A stretch of DNA of 64,000 nt, taken from positions 186,001 through 250,000 of the forward strand of contig NZ_JALHAP010000081.1 in the NCBI RefSeq assembly GCF_025215095.1, written 5' to 3'. Of the stretch, positions 17,945 to 26,498 are shown in pieces (the stretch's first letter is position 1; each line of letters opens with the position of its first letter). The notes beneath the pieces are model-generated. The model worked only from the letters and a program-made list of their open reading frames with translations. It made no database searches and was not told where the DNA came from. Position numbers and translations under genes: made by a program. The stretch comes from Dryocola boscaweniae (GTDB lineage Bacteria; Pseudomonadota; Gammaproteobacteria; Enterobacterales; Enterobacteriaceae).

Positions 17945-19299
17945 TGAAAGACGATATCGGTCAGCAGGTAATAACGCCTTCAGACTCTGTCCGTGACGAT
18001 GCCAATTCACCGCAGGCGCAGGGAAAGTTTCTGCTTGATGAGCAAGGGGATTGGGTGCTGGAGCCTGTCAGCCAGAGCGGCGTGCCTACAGGTAACGATC
18101 AGCCATTCAGAAATGAGAGGCTGCTTCAGAGCGAGAGCGTTCAACAGCGCATGCTAAAGGTGCTCGCGGCGGAAAATCCGTTGCTGGAGGCCGCTCAGCC
18201 TCTTCTGCGTGCGCTCAGCGATATGCCGGAGCAGATCGTGGACATTGCGCACGTCGAGATCCTGAAAAATACGCTGAAGAGCCAGATTAACCTGTTCAGC
18301 GTCGTTTGCGACGAAGTGAATATCCCCTGGAAAAAGATGGCGATCGTTCGCTACTGCATCTGTACCGCTCTCGACGAGGCGGCGCACACCGCGCCCTGGG
18401 GGCTGGAATCCGGCTGGTCGCAGAGTAACCTACTGAACCATTTTGAAGGCGATAACGATGGCGGGAATAAGTTCTTCCTGCTTATCGGCCGCCTTTCGAT
18501 GAATCCCAGTGAATTCGCCGATGTGCTGGAGGTGCTCCTGCGCATTCTGGGGCTGGGCTTCGAAGGCCGCTACAGCATCATTGAAGATGGCGATCGTCAG
18601 CTTACAAAAATCCGTCGGCGCCTGTTAACCATTATTCAGAGTACACGCGATACCACGCAGCCGGTTTTATCTCCGCATGGCCTGCAGCCGCACGGGCCGG
18701 TGCAGCGCGAGCGGTTAATTATTCCGGTCAGGCTAACCGCGCTGTGCGCGGGCGTGCTGGTGATGGCGGCTTTTATCTGGTGCAAATACTGGCTATCGCT
18801 ACGCGGCGAATTTACTGCCAATAACATCTATGCGATGCAGAAAATCAATGTCGCCAGGCCGCCGGTAAAGATGCGTCTCAGGCTGGCCGTTTTGCTACGT
18901 AACGAAATACAGCAGCAGCTCCTGAGCGTTGATGAGACGCAGAAGCTAAGCAAGGTGGTGCTAAAGGGCGACTCGCTGTTTCTGTCCGGTTCGACCAGCG
19001 TTCAGCCCGCCATGGTGAACGTTATCGAACGTGTGGCCCGTGAAGTTCGCCGTGTGAATGGGGATGTGGTCATTGTCGGTCATACAGACTCCACGCCGAT
19101 TAACAGACCTGGACTGCCGAATAACGTTGTGCTGTCGGAAAAACGCGCGGCGGAAGTGGCCAGGTATTTTCTCGCGGCAGGCCTGGCTGAGAGCAAGGTC
19201 AAAGTCGAGGGCGTCGGCAACAGCCAGCCCCTGGCATCAGATGCGACAGCTCAGGGACGGGCGAAGAATCGCCGCGTAGAGTTTTTTGTTACGTATTAA
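17944..19299 (+). CDS. tssL: T6SS inner-membrane protein TssL with OmpA-like domain
   Basis: 451 residues. A disordered N-terminus (about 1-60) is followed by the cytoplasmic DotU-like helical domain with NPLLEAAQPLLRALSDMPEQ and CTALDEAAHTAPWG. There is one transmembrane segment near residues 260-280 (LTALCAGVLVMAAFIW). The C-terminal periplasmic OmpA-like domain has VVIVGHTDSTPIN and GRAKNRRVEFFV, expected to bind peptidoglycan. TssL partners TssM in the membrane complex. This is the extended TssL type, with the cell-wall anchor built in. Confidence 0.96.
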   Translation: MKDDIGQQVITPSDSVRDDANSPQAQGKFLLDEQGDWVLEPVSQSGVPTGNDQPFRNERLLQSESVQQRMLKVLAAENPLLEAAQPLLRALSDMPEQIVDIAHVEILKNTLKSQINLFSVVCDEVNIPWKKMAIVRYCICTALDEAAHTAPWGLESGWSQSNLLNHFEGDNDGGNKFFLLIGRLSMNPSEFADVLEVLLRILGLGFEGRYSIIEDGDRQLTKIRRRLLTIIQSTRDTTQPVLSPHGLQPHGPVQRERLIIPVRLTALCAGVLVMAAFIWCKYWLSLRGEFTANNIYAMQKINVARPPVKMRLRLAVLLRNEIQQQLLSVDETQKLSKVVLKGDSLFLSGSTSVQPAMVNVIERVAREVRRVNGDVVIVGHTDSTPINRPGLPNNVVLSEKRAAEVARYFLAAGLAESKVKVEGVGNSQPLASDATAQGRAKNRRVEFFVTY

Positions 19300-22200
19300 T
19301 GAGAGCGACAATGTCTTATTTAAATAGAGTCTTCGCGGCGCGGTTTATGAAGACGCTGCTGATTGTGTGCTGTATTGCGCTATTGATTGCCGCTATCTGG
19401 TTTCTGGGGCCCTTTTTCGGCTTTGGTGAAACGCGTCCTTTACTGAGCATTGAGTCGCGCATCATTTTCATTCTGCTGGCGGTACTTTACCTGGTCAGCT
19501 TCTGGCTACGCTGGCCGTTCTTTATCGTGGCGATGGCAACGCTGTGCGTGCTTATCTGGGTGCCTGGTCCCTTCCTGCTGATAGGGGAAAAATACCCGTT
19601 AGCGTCGGTCAGCGTCAGGTTGTTCATTATCGCTTTTATTCTTTTCATCGCGCTGCTGTATGGCCTGTGGCGAATGCTGCTGGCGCTAAAAGATAACCCG
19701 GCTTTACTCGACAGGTTTATTCGTAATAAAGAGCCCGCGCCGGAAAATAACAGTTCCGAGGTTGCCTCGGTTATTGCTAACGCGGTGAATTACGTCAATA
19801 AAAATCGCAGCGACCTTTCTTTTTTCCAGCGCGTGATTCTGGCTCGTAAGCCGCTCAATGTGCTGCCCTGGTACATGATTCTGGGCACGGAAGATGCCGG
19901 GAAGACGTCCGCTATCCTGGGCTCAGGACAACATTTCCCACTGCCCGAACAGTTAATTCAGGTAGGTAAGCAGGGACAGCCGACGCGTAACTGCGAATGC
20001 TGGTTTGCCAATGATGCGGTTTATATCGATACCGCCGGCAAATATGTTAGCGAGCCTGAACAACATCTCAGCGAATGGCGCGCGCTGCTCAGGGCGTTGA
20101 AAAAACATCGGCCCGTTAAAGCCATAAACGGCGCCGTGGTGGCGTTTTCCGCCGCCGATATTATGGGATGCAGCAAAGCGGAACTGTTTGAACTTGCCTC
20201 CAGTATGCGTGCCAGAGTGGATGATTTACGCCAGACGCTGGGCGTGCGTTTTCCGGTTTACGTACTGGTCACTAAGCTCGATCAGTTGCCTGGTTTTGCG
20301 GAATATTTCAGGATCTTGACCGAGCAGGAGCGTGAACAGGTCTGGGGCGTAACCTTTCCGTATGTCGAGGCGATGAAAGCGTCAGTCTCTGAACTGCATA
20401 GCCAGATACAGAAAGAGTTTGCCCTGCTGGAGCAGCGTATTGAGCGGGATATGATTGTCCGCCAGCAGGAAGAGTATGACAACCGGGATCGCAAGAAGAT
20501 GTACGCGCTGCCGCAGGATTTTCAGATGCTCTCCGGCCTGGTTGCGAAAGTGGTGCACAATATCTTTTTCGCTTCCCGCTACGATGAAACGCAAAGCTAC
20601 ACCACCCTGCGCGGCATTTATTTTTCAAGTAGCCATCAGCCCGTGGATTTTAGCCTGCTGAGTAACCAGAGCATTATCCGTAAGTGGTCTAACTACGTCG
20701 AGAATAAGACCCCGGAGGTGACCGCGTCTCTCACGGCACAACCGGGCGACCGCGATTTTCTTGTTAATGACGTTTCCTACGGCAGGCAGTATTTCCTCAA
20801 GCAGCTTTTCAGCGAGGTTATCGTCAAGGATGTCGGTTTGGCGCGCCACAATCTGGCTAACGAATCGAAGTACCGTTTGCAGCGTTTTCTGGGACATACG
20901 CTGTGCATCGCTTTGGCCTTTATCCTGCTTAATGGTTTTTATCATAGCTATCACAATAACGGCCAATATCTGGACGCAACGGACAGCAAAGTTATCGCGC
21001 TGGATAGTGAGGTCAGCCGCTTTGTTAAAACATCTAATGACAGCCTCCTTCCGCGCCTGCTGAGACTTTCGCAACATCTGCCCGAATACGGCGTGCTGGA
21101 CGTATTTAACCCGACACTGGAATGGCGCTATGGGCTGTATACCGGTACCGATGTCGTGAATGCCTCCGATTCGCTATACCAGTTCTTTCTGCAGCGGCTG
21201 CTGCTGGCGCAAATTGAACAACAGGCCACTCAGGCGCTGCAAAAAGCGATTGATAGCGATAGCTCAGAGCAGGTTTTCGACCGCCTGAAGCTTTATCTAC
21301 AGGTCTTCGGTCAGGGAGTCTTTGACCGGCAATACATGATTAACAGTATTGCCCGCCTCTGGGAAACCAACGGCAAGCTCCAGGCTTATGAGGAGCGGCA
21401 GATTTTTATCGCTCATCTGACAAACCTCTTCGCATCTTCCGACTGGCGGCGCTTTGGCCAGGCGGCAGATGATGGTCTGGTGAAATACGCGCGGACGATG
21501 CTGAAACGCGAAGATGTGGCCAGTCGTCTGTATGGGCGCATTAAGGACTCTCTGATAAAGGACATGCCGGCTGATTTGACGCTGAGCGAAATGGCCGGCA
21601 CTCAGGGGAGTGAACTGTTTTCGCTGAACAATGAGGACAGCGAAACGGTTATTCCCGGGATCTTTACCCGCGCAGGCTATTACGAGCTGTTTAAAAAAAA
21701 AATGGAACCCGACCTGATGCGACTGGAGCGTGAGGACGCCTGGGTTACGGGCATGGACAACGCTGGCGGCACAGAGCATAAAGCCGCGAAGCCTCAGGTG
21801 AAGGTGACCGGTGAGGGCGTGCTGGTGAACCCGATACAGCAGCAAATACTGGCGCTCTATCTGGATGAGTACACCCGGCACTGGCAGACGTTTCTGCGTA
21901 ATATTCGCATTAAAACGGGTCTTCTGACGCAGGACTATGGCAATCCCGGCGTAGCGGCGGATATCTATATATTGAGGACGCTGGCCGCGTCAAATTCTCC
22001 TCTTGCAAATCTGGTGCAGCGCGCGGTCGCCGAGACCACGCTGGTGGAAAAGGAAAGCAGGTCGCTGCTGGAGAATGTCAGTAATAAAGGGCGCATTTTA
22101 AATGCGGTAGAGAAAGTGAGTCTTGCCTGGGCCGCAATGGAAAAAAAGCTGCTCCGGGAAGGCGTGGATAACCATTTTGCGCCTCTGCGCGAATTTGTGA

Positions 22201-23153
22201 CCGGCAGTCGCGAGGCAATATCCGATGTTAGTCCGACTGCGTCTGGCACCGGGCTGAGCAAGCTCATGGGGGCGCTCAATGAGCAGTACACTCTGTTCGT
22301 CATTTATAACGATGCGCTAAAGAACGGCGGTTCGCTGACGTTGTCCGACTCGGCTCAGAAGCTGAGCGCCGAATCGCAAATGTGGCCCGATCCCGTGCGC
22401 CATTTGATAAGCCCGCTGCTGAACGCCGCCTATGGCAGGGCAAGCAGGGAAAGCATTGCCAAAAGCAACGAAGGCATTGATGAAAACCTGGGACGTATCT
22501 GCCGCGCGACGCTGGAAGGACGCTATCCCTTTGCTCAAAGCCAGCGGGAAGTGGCGCTGACGGACTTTGAACGCTTTTTTGCCGCGGGCGGTCTGGTCGA
22601 TGAGTACTATAAAAAAAATCTGGCGGATAAAGTCGACACCTCTTCTTATCCATGGCGTTACAAAGGCGATGCGCAAGACGGCAATGCGGGCTCGCTGGAG
22701 GTATTCGAACACGCTGCGAAAATCCGCAATGTGTTTTTCCAGGCTGAAGGTGGGCGCAAGCTATCGCTCACGTTTGACGTTTCGGTGCCCTATATGGAAC
22801 CGACCATCACCCAGTTAAATATGAATTTTGATGGAACATCAGTGAATTATATTCACTGGCCGGTATCGCCGGTTTCCTTAACCTGGCCTGCCTCGCGCCG
22901 CGCTTCGAGAATTTCTGTCAACGCCACGCCGCGCACTACTTCCGGTACATCAGCCGCCATATTCACCGGGCCGTGGTCGCTATTTCGCTGGCTGGATAAT
23001 GCAGACGATGTTGTTGCCACTGACTCAGATGAAACCTTCCTGGTCTATTACCTGGATAAACGCAGGGTAGATATTGAAATCAGCGGGGTGACTTTCGAAG
23101 GCGCGCTTGCTGTGGATCTACTGAAAGATTTCCGCTGCCCTGCCGCTTCTTAA
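19299..23153 (+). CDS. tssM: T6SS inner-membrane protein TssM (IcmF family)
   Basis: 1284 residues, full length. N-terminal transmembrane segments (about 15-40, 50-80 and 90-120) are followed by a cytoplasmic domain with an intact Walker A-like motif GTEDAGKT (about 195-202) and YIDTAGKY. Another membrane segment near 530-550 is followed by a large periplasmic domain. It spans the envelope and meets TssJ. The ATG overlaps the tssL stop; a second ATG at 19311 with GAGAG before it may be the true start. A run of ten A residues at codons 799-802 is a possible slippage site (see separate entry). A shorter run of eight A lies near 22611. Confidence 0.95.
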   Translation: MRATMSYLNRVFAARFMKTLLIVCCIALLIAAIWFLGPFFGFGETRPLLSIESRIIFILLAVLYLVSFWLRWPFFIVAMATLCVLIWVPGPFLLIGEKYPLASVSVRLFIIAFILFIALLYGLWRMLLALKDNPALLDRFIRNKEPAPENNSSEVASVIANAVNYVNKNRSDLSFFQRVILARKPLNVLPWYMILGTEDAGKTSAILGSGQHFPLPEQLIQVGKQGQPTRNCECWFANDAVYIDTAGKYVSEPEQHLSEWRALLRALKKHRPVKAINGAVVAFSAADIMGCSKAELFELASSMRARVDDLRQTLGVRFPVYVLVTKLDQLPGFAEYFRILTEQEREQVWGVTFPYVEAMKASVSELHSQIQKEFALLEQRIERDMIVRQQEEYDNRDRKKMYALPQDFQMLSGLVAKVVHNIFFASRYDETQSYTTLRGIYFSSSHQPVDFSLLSNQSIIRKWSNYVENKTPEVTASLTAQPGDRDFLVNDVSYGRQYFLKQLFSEVIVKDVGLARHNLANESKYRLQRFLGHTLCIALAFILLNGFYHSYHNNGQYLDATDSKVIALDSEVSRFVKTSNDSLLPRLLRLSQHLPEYGVLDVFNPTLEWRYGLYTGTDVVNASDSLYQFFLQRLLLAQIEQQATQALQKAIDSDSSEQVFDRLKLYLQVFGQGVFDRQYMINSIARLWETNGKLQAYEERQIFIAHLTNLFASSDWRRFGQAADDGLVKYARTMLKREDVASRLYGRIKDSLIKDMPADLTLSEMAGTQGSELFSLNNEDSETVIPGIFTRAGYYELFKKKMEPDLMRLEREDAWVTGMDNAGGTEHKAAKPQVKVTGEGVLVNPIQQQILALYLDEYTRHWQTFLRNIRIKTGLLTQDYGNPGVAADIYILRTLAASNSPLANLVQRAVAETTLVEKESRSLLENVSNKGRILNAVEKVSLAWAAMEKKLLREGVDNHFAPLREFVTGSREAISDVSPTASGTGLSKLMGALNEQYTLFVIYNDALKNGGSLTLSDSAQKLSAESQMWPDPVRHLISPLLNAAYGRASRESIAKSNEGIDENLGRICRATLEGRYPFAQSQREVALTDFERFFAAGGLVDEYYKKNLADKVDTSSYPWRYKGDAQDGNAGSLEVFEHAAKIRNVFFQAEGGRKLSLTFDVSVPYMEPTITQLNMNFDGTSVNYIHWPVSPVSLTWPASRRASRISVNATPRTTSGTSAAIFTGPWSLFRWLDNADDVVATDSDETFLVYYLDKRRVDIEISGVTFEGALAVDLLKDFRCPAAS
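21693..21702 (+). other. A10 homopolymer inside tssM, possible slippage site
   Basis: Ten consecutive A residues encode Lys-Lys-Lys and the first base of Met802. Gain or loss of one A in the transcript leads to a stop within about ten or four codons, giving products of about 811 or 805 residues instead of 1284. In Citrobacter rodentium, an A-rich tract in tssM of the CTS1 system is known to be read by transcriptional slippage into two length variants. Whether slippage happens here is an inference. Confidence 0.5.
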
Positions 23154-23182
23154 AAAATGATGACCATACGCGAGGGAGAGCT

Positions 23183-23872
23183 ATGTCGTTACGCCTGTAT
23201 TTACTTGTCGATGATTCGCGAGCCGGTCTTTTTAAAACCGGAAGCAAAAGGCGGCGGGAAGTGTACTCCTTAGTGACCCAAAAGATACTAAAAAATATGG
23301 ATTCCTCGATGCCTGATGATTATTTGCCGGAGAGTTATCCGTGGTGCTTTGTTATTTCTTTCGGCGCGTTGCGGGGTAAATGTTATGCCGGCGCATTTAT
23401 GGTTCATCGCAATAGCCAGGGAGAAAAGTCGCTTATCGTGGTGTACAGCGAACGCTCTTATCAATGGTTGAAAAAAAATATGCGTACCGAGTTTCCGCTG
23501 ACGTTCTGGATGGCGCGGATCTTAAACAATACGCAGAAAAGTGATTTTACCCAACATAACTGGAAACCATTGCGGCAATGGTTAAAAGCACTAAAACGGG
23601 CCTATTCCCCTTTCTGGGAATCCTTTGCTCTTACGCCCGCTTATCGGTTTAAAAATCATTCTCAGGCATTACTCAGGGAGGGTTCACAGGAGGATTATTG
23701 CATTCGGAATAGTGATGGTGTCGAGGTTATGCCGTGGACAAACTGGCCTGACTGTTTACAGCAGGAGGCTGGTATCTGGATCTGGCGGCAAAGCCGGCAC
23801 AGGAAAATATTGGATTCGCAGAGAATTCCGTTACGACGCGCTGAGGCTGAACCGCCTGCCGCTTCATTCTAA
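23183..23872 (+). CDS. Uncharacterised T6SS-linked protein
   Basis: 229 residues, not recognised with confidence. It has no signal peptide or membrane segment and is basic. It is rich in Trp, Tyr and Arg, with WCFVISFGALRGKCYAGAFM (about 50-70) and a C-terminal half containing WKPLRQWLKALKRAYSPFW. The GALRGKCYAGAFM stretch faintly recalls the ImpM/TagF family pattern of a Gly-rich turn followed by AG and a hydrophobic strand, but the rest does not match. It could be a divergent TagF-like post-translational regulator, an accessory part or a cargo protein. It lies 29 bases after tssM and 27 bases before vgrG, with a good GAGGGAGAG ribosome binding site, so it is surely part of the operon. Confidence 0.7.
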   Translation: MSLRLYLLVDDSRAGLFKTGSKRRREVYSLVTQKILKNMDSSMPDDYLPESYPWCFVISFGALRGKCYAGAFMVHRNSQGEKSLIVVYSERSYQWLKKNMRTEFPLTFWMARILNNTQKSDFTQHNWKPLRQWLKALKRAYSPFWESFALTPAYRFKNHSQALLREGSQEDYCIRNSDGVEVMPWTNWPDCLQQEAGIWIWRQSRHRKILDSQRIPLRRAEAEPPAASF

Positions 23873-23899
23873 GATATTCACAACGCATCAGGTGATTAT

Positions 23900-26140
23900 A
23901 TGTCACGTACTATTAAATTAAGTAGCCCGGCCATGCCGCTTCTACTTGGAGAGCCGGCGTTGGTAATCTCAAAGCTGGATGGGGAAGAGTCGTTCTCTTC
24001 GCTGTATTCCTACGTGATTACTGCTAAAACGCCTGCTAATCCCCACATTCCCTGGCAGGCTGCCTCAAATGTCGATTTAAAATCTTTAATCGGCAAAGAG
24101 ATGACTGTCGAAATCGAACTGGATGGTAATGGGTTAGGGGATATTAATTCGGTTGGACAGGGCGCCAGGGAAATTTCTGGTATTGTGCAGCGGGCCCGTT
24201 ATATCGGCCGCGATGCTAACCAGGCGCTGTATGAAATTATTATTCGCCCCTGGCTGCATCTGGCGGAACTTACCGCCGACTTCAAAATATTCCAACAAAA
24301 AAGCGTGGTGGATATTATTGAGGAAGTGCTGGGCGATTATAATTTCCCCTTTGAAAAGCGGCTGGCGGGACGTTATCCCCTGCTGGACTTCCAGGTTCAA
24401 TACGGTGAAACCGATTTCAGCTTCATTGAACGTCTAATGGAAGAATGGGGTATTTACTGGTTTTTCGAACACGGCGGGAAAAATCATAAATTAATCCTCG
24501 TTGATAACGTTGGTGCTCATAAGCCTTTCCACAGTGAAGCCTATCACGTTATCCACTACGCCTCCGATCGTCCGAAGATGGATGAGGAATATATCAGCCA
24601 GTTCCATTTCCAGGAGACGATTACCTCCGGCAAATGGGTCACCAACGATTATGACTTTACTAAATCGCGCGCCGATATCATGGCGCTGGACAGTAAACCG
24701 CGGAAGACCAGCTTTAACCAGATGGAGATTTTCCACTGGCCGGGTGATTACGAACAGCCGGACATCGGCGAACAATTGGCGCGCGTACGCATGGAAGAGC
24801 GCGGCGCGCTGGGTTCACGCTGTGAAGGCTCAGGCGAATTACGCGGTATTGCCTGCGGTTGCGCTTTCGAACTGGTGAACTATCCCGTTGAGAAAGTGAA
24901 CCGTGAATATATGGTAATACGCAGCCACCTGCTGGTTGAAGAGGTAGATCAACTGGCCGGGCAGGATGAATTCCGTTACCGCTGTGATTTTACCGTTCAG
25001 CCGACAACCAAAATCTACCGTCATCCACTTTCGGTACCGAAGCCAAAAACCAGCGGGCCGCAGACCGCTATCGTGGTGGGGCCGCCGGGCGAAGAGATTT
25101 GGACGGATGAATATGGTCGCGTGAAAGTGCGCTTCCTTTGGGATCGTTATGGCCAGAACCGTGAGACAGATTCTTGCTGGCTGCGTGTGAGCCAGGCCTG
25201 GGCCGGGAATAACTTTGGCGGGATCTATATTCCGCGTATCGGTCACGAAGTTATTGTGGACTTTATTAATGGCGATCCAGACAGGCCGTTAATCACCGGC
25301 AGTCTGTACAACAACGTCACTATGCCTCCCTGGGATCTACCGGTAAACGCGACGCAAAGCGGGCTGATCAGCCGCACCGTTGGCGGAGGGCGCAGCAACT
25401 TTAACGGCATTCGTTTCGAAGATAAGCCTGGTATTGAACAGTATTGGGAACAGGCGGAACGCAGTATGAGCCGCTTAACCAAGGAAAACGAAACTCAGAC
25501 TATTGGTATGAACTCTGATATTAACGTGGGCCTGTCGCGCAACCTGTTTGTTGGGGCGAATTACATGTCAGACGTGATCGGTAACAGCAGCGCAATGATT
25601 GGTGCAGCTTTAGGGATTCAGGTAGGGGGGAGTCAGAGCGATAACGTTGCCGGTGCTAAGGGGATCAATGTCGGCGGGGCGTTTATGACCAGCGTAGGTG
25701 GTTATCATTCCATTTCCGTTGGAGGCGCGAGCACCATGGTGGCCGGAGGCGCGATGACGCTGACTGCCGGCGGCGAGCTGGTGATAGCGGCCAAGAAAAT
25801 CAAAATCATCGGCTCCGACCAGGTCACCATTGAGGGAGGGGTGGTAAATATTAATCCGGGTGATTGCGGCAGTAACTGTGGCGGCGGCGGCGGCGGCGGT
25901 GGAATGATCGGCCTGCCGGGAATGCCTGCAATTTCTACACTGTTTGGCGTGGTTATTCCGCTACCGCCGTTGCCAGTGCCAACGGAGACACCAACGGTGA
26001 CGCCAACGGAGACACCAACGGTGACGCCGACGGAGACACCAACGGTGACGCCGACGGAGACGCCAACGGTGACGCCAACGGAGACGCCAACGGAGACGCC
26101 AACGGAAACCCCAACGGGAAGTGCAAACCCAGAACCGTAA
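23900..26140 (+). CDS. vgrG: T6SS spike protein VgrG (TssI) with repeat tail
   Basis: 746 residues. The N-terminal gp27-like part includes FSSLYSYVITAKTP, then ETDFSFIERLMEEWGIYWFF. The gp5-like OB region has the hallmark DEYGRVKVRFLWDRYG and SCWLRVSQAWAGNNFGGIYI, with PRIGHEVIVDFINGDPDRPL. A beta-helix needle with repeated glycine-rich turns follows to about residue 650. The end is unusual: a Gly-rich linker, a hydrophobic stretch (LFGVVIPLPPLPVP) and then a repeat of PTET/PTVT tetrapeptides. No enzymatic domain is seen, so it is a structural spike that carries cargo or PAAR. The PAAR gene follows. Confidence 0.95.
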   Translation: MSRTIKLSSPAMPLLLGEPALVISKLDGEESFSSLYSYVITAKTPANPHIPWQAASNVDLKSLIGKEMTVEIELDGNGLGDINSVGQGAREISGIVQRARYIGRDANQALYEIIIRPWLHLAELTADFKIFQQKSVVDIIEEVLGDYNFPFEKRLAGRYPLLDFQVQYGETDFSFIERLMEEWGIYWFFEHGGKNHKLILVDNVGAHKPFHSEAYHVIHYASDRPKMDEEYISQFHFQETITSGKWVTNDYDFTKSRADIMALDSKPRKTSFNQMEIFHWPGDYEQPDIGEQLARVRMEERGALGSRCEGSGELRGIACGCAFELVNYPVEKVNREYMVIRSHLLVEEVDQLAGQDEFRYRCDFTVQPTTKIYRHPLSVPKPKTSGPQTAIVVGPPGEEIWTDEYGRVKVRFLWDRYGQNRETDSCWLRVSQAWAGNNFGGIYIPRIGHEVIVDFINGDPDRPLITGSLYNNVTMPPWDLPVNATQSGLISRTVGGGRSNFNGIRFEDKPGIEQYWEQAERSMSRLTKENETQTIGMNSDINVGLSRNLFVGANYMSDVIGNSSAMIGAALGIQVGGSQSDNVAGAKGINVGGAFMTSVGGYHSISVGGASTMVAGGAMTLTAGGELVIAAKKIKIIGSDQVTIEGGVVNINPGDCGSNCGGGGGGGGMIGLPGMPAISTLFGVVIPLPPLPVPTETPTVTPTETPTVTPTETPTVTPTETPTVTPTETPTETPTETPTGSANPEP
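25979..26110 (+). repeat. Eleven 12-bp tandem repeats in the 3' end of vgrG
   Basis: Units of the form CCAACGGAGACA or CCAACGGTGACG alternate four times (eight units). Three more E-type units follow, then a partial copy. They encode PTET and PTVT tetrapeptides. Because the unit is a multiple of three, copy-number change would alter the tail length without a frameshift. Small base differences between copies show the array is not brand new. Confidence 0.95.
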
Positions 26141-26230
26141 AAGCAAATAACCCGGCGATGAAGTCAGCTCATCGCTGAAATAAGCGCCGGGCCATCAATT
26201 TTTCTAAGGGCTATGTAAAGGAGAAAAACA

Positions 26231-26497
26231 ATGCAAAACGCAGGACGAGTCGGTGATATCACCACGCACGGCGGTGCGATATGCACCGGATCTGGCGACG
26301 TATTTATCAATGGCCTACCCGCGGCAATGGCCGCTGCGAGTATTGCTCCCTGCGCTCTGGGGCATGGTGCGGCACCCATAGCGACAGGTTCTTGCTCGGT
26401 CTTTATCAACGGATTTCCTGCGGCTCGACTCGGTGATGTAACCGGCTGTGGTGCGGTTGTAGCTATGGGTTCATGTGATGTTTATATAGGTTCATAA
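26231..26497 (+). CDS. PAAR-domain spike tip protein
   Basis: 88 residues made of a single PAAR domain. It starts with AGRVGDITTHGGAICTGSGD and has two further Gly/Cys-rich repeats, including CALGHGAAPIATGSCSVFIN and the final GSCDVYIGS. The histidines and cysteines are placed as in metal-binding PAAR tips. It sharpens the VgrG spike. There is no N- or C-terminal extension, so it carries no toxin domain of its own. It has an AAAGGAG ribosome binding site and lies 90 bases after vgrG. Confidence 0.92.
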   Translation: MQNAGRVGDITTHGGAICTGSGDVFINGLPAAMAAASIAPCALGHGAAPIATGSCSVFINGFPAARLGDVTGCGAVVAMGSCDVYIGS

Positions 26498-26498
26498 A

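Noticed and set aside
22611..22618. Run of eight A residues near the end of tssM as a second slippage site
   Set aside because: Shorter than the A10 run; runs of eight A are common and usually read faithfully enough.
25979..26110. CRISPR array
   Set aside because: Units are contiguous 12-bp coding repeats without spacers.
25961..26146. Arg/Trp-rich open frame opposite the vgrG repeats
   Set aside because: It is the antisense of the tandem repeat array. It has low complexity and no ribosome binding site.
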